From positions 186,001 through 250,000 of the forward strand of contig NZ_JAFKCV010000004.1 in NCBI RefSeq assembly GCF_017254865.1: a DNA stretch of 64,000 nt, read 5' to 3'. Positions 7,966 to 15,672 of the stretch are shown here, one piece after another (the stretch's first letter is position 1; every line of letters begins with the position of its first letter). Below the pieces are notes generated by a model. It did no database searches. It worked only from the letters and a program-made list of their open reading frames with translations, and was not told the DNA's origin. Position numbers and translations under genes: made by a program. This DNA is from Bowmanella dokdonensis (GTDB lineage: Bacteria > Pseudomonadota > Gammaproteobacteria > Enterobacterales > Alteromonadaceae).

Positions 7966-10818
7966 ATGAGAATCTTGCTTGTCTGGCTGATAACAACCCT
8001 GTTTAGCCTGAGTGTGCAGGCGGCCCAGAGCAGCGGCAGTTTCCTGCACCCGGCCGCAGGACAGTCTTTCGATGGCAACCTGCTGGTATCGGTGCAGGTT
8101 GCAGACTCCGATGGCCTGAATGCGGTCTTTATCACGTTTGATGAACAGCCCGCCCGTTTGTATTTGTGCCAGAGCCGCGATGTCTGTCAGTCCAATTTCA
8201 GACGGACCCTTTCCGATATCAATCCGGCCATCTCGGGCCTGAACCCGGGTGTGCTGACCCTGACCCTCTGGGCCATGGACACCCAGGGCAATGTGGCGTC
8301 GCTGGACAACCGCACCGTCACCTGGCAACCTCCCTCATTGGGCACAGTAGAGGTGTCCCGCAGTGCTGATGGCACCTCCTTGGATGTTAGCTGGCAGAGC
8401 AGTCCGGGGCTTTTGCGTTATAACCTTTACCTGGCCAGCCAGTCGGGAGTTAACCGCAGCACCTACCGGCAATTGCCGGATGGCCAGGCCAGACTGGCGG
8501 TGCGCCAGCCACCGCAATCCTTTACCGGCCTGGACCCGCTTAAAACCTATTATCTGCTGGTTACCGGCTTAAGCGGCGCCGGCGAAAGTGCCCTGAGCGG
8601 ACAGATAACCCTTCCTGCCCCCGATGCACCGCCCAATGCTCCGCCTATTGCCAGTGATGATGCCTACAGTACCTCACAAGACCAGCCCCTGGTGGTGCCT
8701 GCAGTCTCGGGACTGCTGGTCAATGATCTGGATCCTGACGGCGACCCGCTGACCGTTGCCAACCAGCCGGCTTCACCGCCGGCGTCCGGTAGCCTGGATT
8801 TGCAGGCTGACGGCAGTTTCAGCTATACCCCTGACGCCGGATTTACCGGCCAGGACAGCTTCAGTTATACGGTGCTGGATGGCAAGGGGGGCAGCGCCCA
8901 GGCCCAGGTGACGGTGGATGTGACCGCTGCGGGTATCAACAATCCGCCCGATGCGGTGGATGACAGCTACAGCCTGTTGCAGGATCAGGTGCTCATGGTG
9001 CCTGAGGCTAGCGGTCTGCTGGCCAATGACAGCGATGCGGATGGCGATGCGCTGACGGTGGATCCTACTCCTGCAGTGATGCCTGTGTCTGGCTCTTTGG
9101 ATCTGAACGGCGACGGCAGTTTCACCTACAGCCCGGATCCCGGCTTTGTCGGCCAGGACAGCTTTACCTATGACGTGCTGGACGGCAACGGCGGCGTAAG
9201 CCAGGCCGAGGTCAGCATTGAAGTCACCGCCATTCCCGGAGATATTCTTGGCGACTCCCTTAGTATCACTGGGGACCTTCTGTATACCGGCCTGGGTGAG
9301 GAAACCGCCGGCGGTCAGATTGGCACCGGCCGCTACCGCATCGGCAACTGTATTCAGGTGATTGACACCCGCTGCACCATGGTGGGACGTTACGAAGAAA
9401 CCGACCTCAGCGGCCAGCAACCAGGAGCACAGGGCAGCTATGCTTTTGTGATGACCTATCCGGGGATAGGACCCTCACCGGTACTGGCCAGATCCGTGGT
9501 GCCCAACAGTAATTCCCTGCAGTTTTATGATGTAGGCGGAGCCACCTTTGCGCTCAGCCTGTTTCCCGATCAGGGTGGAATTATTCAGGCTCAGTACCCG
9601 GCTGTTCCATTTGATGAATCAATCGACTTTTTTGCCTTTATTACCAATCCCGTTACCTGTAACGGCTTACCTGTGGGTAATCCCTGCAGCATAGGCGAGG
9701 TGGGCAAAGTGGTGGATGCCAGTCTGACCGCCCCCCTGGACAGGCTGGAATTTACCATTCCTGGTATCGCACTGGTGGAAGGGCAAAGCGCACCCCAGGC
9801 GGAGGATGATCAGTTTCTGACGGGTATGGACCAGGTATTGACGGTTGAGGGGCTGGGAGTGCTGGCCAACGATCTGGATGCCGACGGGGCCCTGCAGGGC
9901 GACAGCCTGGTGATCAGAAACAGCCTGAATCCTGGGATTGGGTCCCTGGTGGGCCTGGCGGTGGATGAATACCGGCAGTTGCTGTACCTCTATCCGTCTT
10001 TTGGCGCCAGTGTGCAGGTGCTGGATCGTCAGGGGACACCTCAGGGAAGCTTTACCTCCCAGGGTGAGGCGGCCAATGATGTAGACCTGGATGTGGCTCC
10101 ACGGGGACTGATGCTGGGCGACACTCAACTGGCCCAGGGCACACTGTTACAGATCAATGGCGAGACCGGGATTGCCGAGATCTATGCCATAGACCCCCAA
10201 TCCGGCACGCTGTTGGCTCAACTGGATCCGGAATTTGGCAGCAGCCATGTAGTGGGCGGCGTTTACAACCCGGTCAGTCAGAGCCTGTTCCTGATTCAGG
10301 ACAATGTGCCGGCAGGTGCCGAGGCCAACCGGGTGGCCGAAATTGACCCGCAGAGCGGCCTGGTGCTGGGCAGTTTCAATCTGGATCCCCAGCAGTACTC
10401 GGTCAGTTTTGGCGACATTGGCGTCAATCAGCAGACCGGCCATCTTTACCTGGTCAGCAGCATCCGCAGCGAGATGGCCGAATATGATACCCAGGGGACG
10501 TTAATCCGCACCCTCCCCCTCCCTGCCGGAGTGGGCACTATCAGCGGCCTTGCAGTCAACGCCAGTGGCGACCTGATCTGGATGGCGTCCACATCAGGGC
10601 AGGTCTTTGAGCTGGGTCTGGCTAACCAGGCCAGCCTGCCGACCCTGACGGTGACTCTGGTGCAGGAGCCGGCCCATGGCACCCTGACCCTGGAGCCGGG
10701 CGGTGGCTTTCAATATACCCCGGCCACGGGCTTTACCGGTCAGGACAGCTTTACCTACCAGGTCAGGGACAGCTTTGGTTTGATCAGCCTTGCCCAGGCC
10801 AGCATACAGGTGCAGTAG
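7966..10818 (+). CDS. Large secreted Ig/cadherin-like repeat protein with a nested propeller-like insertion
   Basis: A 950-residue exported protein (signal peptide ending SVQA-A). Domains in order: an Ig-like region (about 25-110); a fibronectin III-like region (about 120-215); two tandem cadherin/Ig-like domains (about 230-325 and 327-420), each with DDxYS, GLLxNDxDxDGDxLTV and GFxGQDSFxY; an unassigned region with Cys pairs (about 425-605); and a third cadherin-like domain split in two. Its start (ANDLDADGALQGDSLVI) lies near 640 and its end (PAHGTLTLEPGGGFQYTP) near 905, with about 230 residues of propeller-like repeats between. The Asp-rich loops probably bind calcium. Likely an adhesin or surface sensor displayed by the upstream barrel. 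AAGGAG ribosome site. Confidence 0.75.
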   Translation: MRILLVWLITTLFSLSVQAAQSSGSFLHPAAGQSFDGNLLVSVQVADSDGLNAVFITFDEQPARLYLCQSRDVCQSNFRRTLSDINPAISGLNPGVLTLTLWAMDTQGNVASLDNRTVTWQPPSLGTVEVSRSADGTSLDVSWQSSPGLLRYNLYLASQSGVNRSTYRQLPDGQARLAVRQPPQSFTGLDPLKTYYLLVTGLSGAGESALSGQITLPAPDAPPNAPPIASDDAYSTSQDQPLVVPAVSGLLVNDLDPDGDPLTVANQPASPPASGSLDLQADGSFSYTPDAGFTGQDSFSYTVLDGKGGSAQAQVTVDVTAAGINNPPDAVDDSYSLLQDQVLMVPEASGLLANDSDADGDALTVDPTPAVMPVSGSLDLNGDGSFTYSPDPGFVGQDSFTYDVLDGNGGVSQAEVSIEVTAIPGDILGDSLSITGDLLYTGLGEETAGGQIGTGRYRIGNCIQVIDTRCTMVGRYEETDLSGQQPGAQGSYAFVMTYPGIGPSPVLARSVVPNSNSLQFYDVGGATFALSLFPDQGGIIQAQYPAVPFDESIDFFAFITNPVTCNGLPVGNPCSIGEVGKVVDASLTAPLDRLEFTIPGIALVEGQSAPQAEDDQFLTGMDQVLTVEGLGVLANDLDADGALQGDSLVIRNSLNPGIGSLVGLAVDEYRQLLYLYPSFGASVQVLDRQGTPQGSFTSQGEAANDVDLDVAPRGLMLGDTQLAQGTLLQINGETGIAEIYAIDPQSGTLLAQLDPEFGSSHVVGGVYNPVSQSLFLIQDNVPAGAEANRVAEIDPQSGLVLGSFNLDPQQYSVSFGDIGVNQQTGHLYLVSSIRSEMAEYDTQGTLIRTLPLPAGVGTISGLAVNASGDLIWMASTSGQVFELGLANQASLPTLTVTLVQEPAHGTLTLEPGGGFQYTPATGFTGQDSFTYQVRDSFGLISLAQASIQVQ

Positions 10819-10846
10819 CCATGTTGTGTCCGGAGTCAGACAGGGC

Positions 10847-13063
10847 GTGAAAAAAACGGTAGTCGGTCGACGTTTTCTGGCCCTGTGGTTATTACCGCTG
10901 TTGCTGCTACTGCTGTGTCTGATCCTGCAGTTTTTTCCCGCCAAGGGCATGGAGCAGACCCTGCTGCGCCTGGAAGGCCTGCTGTACGATGCGAAGATCC
11001 AGTACCTGCCCCCCTGGCCTCGCAGCGTCAGCAATATCCAGATTGTGGATATCGACGAGCGCAGCCTGCATGAAGTCGGCCGTATGCCCTGGGACAGGCG
11101 GGACTTTGCCCGCCTGACCGATAAGCTTAGCCAGGCCGGCGCCCTGGTGATCGCCTTCGATATTCTGTTTTCCGAACGCCAGGACAATCAGGTCCAACAG
11201 GCACTTTCCCAGTGGTATCAGGCAGGAGAACTGCCTGAGCAGCAATGGCAGAGGCTAAGGGATAAAGCCCAGGCCATGGACGCGGATCGACAGTTTGCCC
11301 GGCGACTGGGCGAAACCGAAGCGGTGCTGGCCAACCTGTTTCACCATCATCCACAACTGCAAAGCGGAAAGATTCTTGCCGGCAAGGTTGCCCAACCAGA
11401 GGGCGCCATACCGGGCCAGATTAAATCCTATCAGGGCCATGCGGGACCTATTCCGGTGCTGGCAGAAGCCGCCTCCGGCCAGGGTTTTATGAATGCCGAT
11501 GCGGACGCCGACGGACTGACCCGACGGGCGGCGCTGCTGCTGGAAATGAACGGGCAGCTTTACCCCTCACTGGCGCTGGAAACTTTCCGTGTCTACAGCC
11601 TGGTGGAGCGGGTGCAGCCAAGCTGGGTGCAAGTAGCCGGCCAGGCACAACTGGAAGGGGTCCGGGTCGGCAACGCCCTGATCAGGACAGATCAGCAAAG
11701 CCGCATCCAGATCCCTTTTCGCGGCCCGGCTCGTGATTATCCCTACAGTTCGGCGGCTGATGTGCTAAGCGGCAGGATACTTGATAACAGATTCGATCAG
11801 GCGGTGGTATTTGTCGGTACCTCGGCCACCGGCCTGGCGGATTTACGTGCCACGCCTACGTCCCTGACCTTTCCCGGCGTGGAGATCCACGCCACGGTGT
11901 TTGACGCCCTGATCTCGCCACAGCACTTGCCCTACCGGCCGGACTGGGCGACCGGCGCCCTGGCCGTGCAACTGGTGCTGCTGGGATTGCTGTGTATTTT
12001 GCTGTTGCCACGCTTCAGCCCCTGGACCAGTTTCGCCGCCACCTTATTGCTATTGGCGCTGGTGGTGGGCTTCAACCTGTGGCTATGGCAGGTGCATGTG
12101 ATGGACCTTCCCATGGTGATGCCGCTGGTGCTGGTACTGGTACTGTCCGCCTACTTCATCTGTTACGGCTTTTTGTCCGAAGCCAGCCGCCGCCAGCGGG
12201 TCAGGAATATTTTTGCCCAGTACCTGCCGCCGGCTCATATCGACCGACTGCTTAATGAGCCTGGGTCGGTGAGCCTGGCCGGGGAAAAGAAAACCCTGTC
12301 GGTGCTGTTCAGCGATATCCGCGGTTTTACCAGCATTTCAGAGGGCATGACCGCCCAGGAGCTCAAGCTGTGGCTGAATCAGTTTTTCTCGCCCGTCACC
12401 AAGGCGATTCTGGAAAACGACGGCACCATAGACAAATATGTGGGCGATATGGTGATGGCGTTCTGGGGGGCGCCGCTGGAAGAGCCTGAACATGCCAGCA
12501 AGTCCATCCAGGCGGCCTTCGCCATGCTGGAGGCCCTCGAGCAGGTCAATCAGTCCTTTGCTGCCCAGCAGCAGCCGCTGGCGAGCATCGGCATAGGGAT
12601 CAACAGCGGTGAGATGAATGTGGGCGACATGGGCTCGGATTTCCGTCGCAGCTACACGGTCATCGGCGATGCGGTAAACCTGGGCTCGAGGCTGGAAGGC
12701 CTGACCAAATTCTATGGGGTGGAGGTGCTGGTCAGCGAATCGACCCGGGCCCTGGCCGGTGATTTCAATTATCTGCTGGTGGACAAGGTCAGGGTCAAAG
12801 GCAAGCAGCGGCCTATCCGGCTGTGTATGCCGATTAATCCATCAGCAGCAGAGGCGTTCTGCACCCTCTGCAGTCAGCTTAACCAGGCCATTGAAGCCTA
12901 TCTGCAAAGGGACTTCGAAGCCGCCCGGCGGATCCTGCAACAACTTCCTGCCGATAATCCGTTGAGCACCCTGACCGGACTTTATCTGCAGCGGGTGCAA
13001 AGCTATCTGCAAGCTCCTCCGCCGGAAGACTGGGACGGCACCTTTGTGCATACCAGTAAGTGA
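10847..13063 (+). CDS. CHASE2-domain membrane adenylate cyclase
   Basis: A 738-residue membrane sensor from a GTG start; an in-frame TTG at 10790 would overlap the previous gene. One N-terminal membrane segment (about 8-30) leads to a periplasmic CHASE2 domain (about 40-350, with VDIDERSLHEVGRMPWDR), then three membrane segments (about 362-440) and a cytoplasmic class III cyclase domain (about 480-665). The metal-binding aspartates lie in FSDIRGFT and KYVGDMV. The substrate-specifying pair is Lys of DKYVGD and Thr of YTVIGD, the K/T pair of known adenylate cyclases, so cAMP is more likely than cGMP. NLGSRLEG carries the catalytic Asn and Arg. It presumably reports the state of the surface proteins encoded just upstream. 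Confidence 0.85.
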   Translation: MKKTVVGRRFLALWLLPLLLLLLCLILQFFPAKGMEQTLLRLEGLLYDAKIQYLPPWPRSVSNIQIVDIDERSLHEVGRMPWDRRDFARLTDKLSQAGALVIAFDILFSERQDNQVQQALSQWYQAGELPEQQWQRLRDKAQAMDADRQFARRLGETEAVLANLFHHHPQLQSGKILAGKVAQPEGAIPGQIKSYQGHAGPIPVLAEAASGQGFMNADADADGLTRRAALLLEMNGQLYPSLALETFRVYSLVERVQPSWVQVAGQAQLEGVRVGNALIRTDQQSRIQIPFRGPARDYPYSSAADVLSGRILDNRFDQAVVFVGTSATGLADLRATPTSLTFPGVEIHATVFDALISPQHLPYRPDWATGALAVQLVLLGLLCILLLPRFSPWTSFAATLLLLALVVGFNLWLWQVHVMDLPMVMPLVLVLVLSAYFICYGFLSEASRRQRVRNIFAQYLPPAHIDRLLNEPGSVSLAGEKKTLSVLFSDIRGFTSISEGMTAQELKLWLNQFFSPVTKAILENDGTIDKYVGDMVMAFWGAPLEEPEHASKSIQAAFAMLEALEQVNQSFAAQQQPLASIGIGINSGEMNVGDMGSDFRRSYTVIGDAVNLGSRLEGLTKFYGVEVLVSESTRALAGDFNYLLVDKVRVKGKQRPIRLCMPINPSAAEAFCTLCSQLNQAIEAYLQRDFEAARRILQQLPADNPLSTLTGLYLQRVQSYLQAPPPEDWDGTFVHTSK

Positions 13064-13124
13064 AGTAGAGTCTGCTTTAGCTGACCTTAGCATTAATACT
13101 CAGATCCAAACAAAGAAGGTAAAA

Positions 13125-13231
13125 AGGCAGCGCCGGCTTGGCCTTCGCAGACACGCTGTAAACCCTTCCCTGGGCGCTTCGCTTCGACATCCTGTCTCAG
13201 AGAGTCTGCGAAGGCCAATCCGACACTGCCT
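13125..13231 (+). repeat. 107-bp palindromic repeat, copy A
   Basis: A short element with inverted ends (AGGCAGCGCCGGCTTGGCCT at the left against CCAATCCGACACTGCCT at the right; the inner arms are TTCGCAGAC and GTCTGCGAA). An almost identical copy of the same length lies in opposite orientation at 15447-15553. Weaker similarity continues beyond the right end to about 13303. It is noncoding and looks like a MITE or REP-like element. Confidence 0.75.
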
Positions 13232-13308
13232 CCCAGCCTTTTCTCTGTTTGTAAGTAAGGGGTTTGCAGCCAGACCGTCGAACTCGGCGACGGCAGATGA
13301 AACTTTTT

Positions 13309-13700
13309 AAGACAGACTGAGAGGAACTGGATTTTGACGGCACTTGTAGGTCTGGAAAGAGCGAATAGGCGACATTGGCGTGGCGGATTGTTTGATTTCT
13401 AAAGTCGGTAAAGGCAATCTGAATGGTTAATTTGGATGCGACCCTTTTTATTCCGACTCTTTTTATTCCGACCCTTTTTATCCTACTTTCGTTTTATTCC
13501 ACTTAAGCTTGTATTTTGGTCCTAGCGGCAGTCACAGCTGATGTCCCCTGGCTGTCATCCATTTTACTCGCGCAGAGGACGCATAGACGCCAAGAATACC
13601 AGAACAAAGATTACTGCCTAAGGCTGGCTCTTCACCTGTTTGTAGAGGTGAGAGATTGTTCGTCACGAAAATTCTGAAGACAAACTGAGAGAAATTGGTT
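13309..13700. repeat. Imperfect direct repeats in the 13.1-13.8 kb noncoding stretch
   Basis: Two diverged 25-base copies, TAAGACAGACTGAGAGGAACTGG (13309-13331) and GAAGACAAACTGAGAGAAATTGG (13676-13698), lie in this 700-base gene-free stretch; part of the motif (CAGACTGA then ACTGGATTTTGAC) also occurs upstream of arr at 983-1004. Apart from these, the tandem array and palindromic copy A, I see no gene between 13064 and 13784; it looks like mobile-element debris. Confidence 0.4.
13439..13483 (+). repeat. Three tandem 15-bp repeats
   Basis: Three units of CGACCCTTTTTATTC in a row, with one change in unit 2 (CGACTC) and one in unit 3, followed by a degenerate fourth unit to about 13500. Pyrimidine-rich arrays like this often border REP-associated transposon relics, but no transposase of that kind is present here. 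Function unknown. Confidence 0.65.
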
Positions 13701-13784
13701 ACTGGTGACACTTTGAATGGCGGGGTTGAGCGAGTTTCGGTCTTTACTGAGACCAGGCGTGGCCGTCTGCTTCAGACTGTGAGT

Positions 13785-13960
13785 TCAACCGATCTTAGAG
13801 GCAATAGACACCAAAGCCGCCCAGCGGGATGAGTGCTCATGCTCTGATGTCAAAACCATGCGAACTGCGCGCTCACGCAATTCAGGGGAATAGGTTACTC
13901 TCTTTATCATTGGCTAATTCTCTCAAGATAATTAGCCTCCGACAAACCCGGAGAGATTCA
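13785..13960 (-). mobile_element. IS3-family remnant: terminal repeat and first 41 codons of the OrfA transposase
   Basis: On the minus strand an IS-like end (TGAATCTCTCCGGGTTTG, 13960-13943) is followed by an ATG at 13910 and 41 codons reading MIKRVTYSPELRERAVRMVL and ending AALVSIASKIG before a TGA. This matches the N-terminal helix-turn-helix of IS3-family OrfA proteins, whose next residues (normally CTPETLR) are missing. The rest of the element has been lost. It sits at the edge of the AT-rich segment, so it may mark how that segment arrived. Confidence 0.7.
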
Positions 13961-14002
13961 AGGTTGCAAAAGTAACCTCACAATTTTGTGTAACTAAAGA
14001 TT

Positions 14003-14800
14003 TTAGTTAGCTGATTCACAACCTGATGAGTTGCACTCAATAACCGTGACTACCGGAGTCAGCCCATTACCTGTTGGTGCATTAATCGACATACCCATGG
14101 ACTGTAAATAAGAGAGCAATGCATTTAAGTAGTCAGAATCACTGGTATCTACTCTATAACTTGAATACTGGATTTCTTGGTGTGTCATTCCAATCGTGTT
14201 ATTGTATTTGTCGATAATCTTTAATATATTCACCAAGGTTTTCGTTCTCGTATACTTAAACTCAACCGTAATCTTACTTTGATCTGCCAAAGTAAATACT
14301 TTTACATCCTTGATGTTTATATTAAGTATAGAAGCTGTATTCACAAGAGTCCTGTCTATCAGGCCAAGCATGGTTTCGTTCAGCCTAGACTCAGCATATT
14401 GTTTAAAGTCATTCTGATAGAAAGAATGTCGAGCCAACTCCAGTCCATTTGAAACTAGATTAGAGGGGACTTGGTAAAAACCATCACCAGAAAAATCTGC
14501 GTACATGGCTTTTATCCCGTCTGAAAAGTCCTTGAAAGCCTGACGCTCCTGAGTAGTCGTGGTAGACGGACTTATAATAGTGTAAGTCTCGCCATTATAA
14601 AAATGCTCAACATTATATTTAGAAACAGCGCCAGTGGACGTATCCGTAACATACACTGCATCAGTGAAACTATCATAATAAGAATTCTCGTGAATCCACT
14701 GATCTATGACTTGAAGACCATTTGATGGATTTCCATCAATGGCAGTACCACCAAATGCAAAAGCAGATGTAAAAGATAGAATAAGAAAAATGAGCTTCAT
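14003..14800 (-). CDS. Secreted protein of unknown function
   Basis: A 265-residue protein with a short signal peptide (MKLIFLILSFTSAFAFG). The mature part is rich in Tyr, Ser, Thr and Asn with no recognised domain; a beta-type segment near residues 165-200 (KDVKVFTLADQSKITVEFKY) is the most regular part. Two Cys near the end (CNSSGC) could form a disulfide or be displayed. An AGGAAA ribosome site precedes the ATG. Base composition and codon use are far more AT-rich than neighbours on either side, indicating foreign origin. It lies between two inverted copies of a short repeat. Confidence 0.65.
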   Translation of the reverse strand: MKLIFLILSFTSAFAFGGTAIDGNPSNGLQVIDQWIHENSYYDSFTDAVYVTDTSTGAVSKYNVEHFYNGETYTIISPSTTTTQERQAFKDFSDGIKAMYADFSGDGFYQVPSNLVSNGLELARHSFYQNDFKQYAESRLNETMLGLIDRTLVNTASILNINIKDVKVFTLADQSKITVEFKYTRTKTLVNILKIIDKYNNTIGMTHQEIQYSSYRVDTSDSDYLNALLSYLQSMGMSINAPTGNGLTPVVTVIECNSSGCESAN

Positions 14801-14862
14801 GTTAATTTCCTATAAAAATAAAGCAATTATCCATATGTCAGAAAAACTCAGTTCAAAACTTT

Positions 14863-15072
14863 CTACTCACCTCCTTCTTTATCTATCGGCGCTAAGAAAA
14901 TATATGCTATCCAGACTAGCCAATTAGCAAAAATTACAGCTAGAATCCAAACCTTTTTTTCCGTACCTGATGTTTTATTCGACTTCCAAATATACAAAAC
15001 TGGAAAAAACCAAAAAACAAACACCAAAAAGAAGGGCGCCCAAGCCATCAACGTTTCTTCTAGGTAACTCAT
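14863..15072 (-). CDS. Small two-TM membrane protein, PLDc_N-like
   Basis: A 69-residue protein with two hydrophobic stretches, FFLVFVFWFFPVLYIW and KVWILAVIFANWLVWIAYIFL, joined by a short charged loop (KSNKTSGTEKK). The second segment resembles the small membrane domain found at the N-terminus of cardiolipin synthases (PLDc_N), which also exists as stand-alone proteins. No catalytic domain is present. It is in the AT-rich segment with the secreted protein, 62 bases upstream of it on the same strand, so the two may be cotranscribed. The ATG has no obvious ribosome site. Confidence 0.55.
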   Translation of the reverse strand: MSYLEETLMAWAPFFLVFVFWFFPVLYIWKSNKTSGTEKKVWILAVIFANWLVWIAYIFLAPIDKEGGE

Positions 15073-15446
15073 AGACAAACCATTTAAAATTGGAGGAAAA
15101 CTATCTTCAAAGAGACTTGAGGGACGAGACTATAGATCTAAACTTGGAGAACTCAGACCATCCTAGTCATGACATCATTCCTTTGATGCCCTGAATCCTA
15201 CTACCAAAAATTTTGTCTGGTCAATATTTTTTATCTCCAAAAAGTTACTCGTCTATGTGACCAAGCTAACTTAAGAGCGAACGGGGTCAGTTCTTGCACT
15301 TTGCAGAGAGACCGCATTTGGCACAAACCAGCCGATCTTCCCAACTCTCACCTGTCCTAAGGTGAAGAGCAGGCTTTCATCAGCCGTCGCTTTATCTGGC
15401 GGTCTGGTGCAAAGCTGACAGGGAAAAAACCAAGGACAAGGTGGGA

Positions 15447-15553
15447 AGGCATTGTCGGATTGGCGTTCGCAGACTCTCTGAGACAGGATGTCGAAGCGAA
15501 GCCCCCAGGGAAGGGTGCACGGCGTGTCTGCGAAGGCCAATCCGGCAGTGCCT
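15447..15553 (-). repeat. 107-bp palindromic repeat, copy B (inverted relative to copy A)
   Basis: The reverse complement matches 13125-13231 at most positions. Its own ends are inverted repeats (AGGCATTGTCGGATTGG against CCAATCCGGCAGTGCCT) and the similarity to copy A extends outward to about 15370. The remainder of the 15079-15672 gap has a motif GGGGTCAGTTCTTGCACTTT near 15282 and a generic CTCCGTGTTCTCTGTGATTC stretch near 15631, but no gene that I can support. Confidence 0.75.
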
Positions 15554-15672
15554 GTTACCAGTGCCACTCCAGAGAAAGACTACACTTTACGCCCACAGCG
15601 CCGCCGCGTGAAACACAGACAACAAGCCCCCTCCGTGTTCTCTGTGATTCTGTGGTTCACCAATTACCAGTC

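Noticed and set aside
13044-13310. 88-codon frame over the end of the cyclase and the palindromic repeat
   Set aside because: Most of it is repeat DNA, its start overlaps the cyclase and it has no ribosome site or known similarity.
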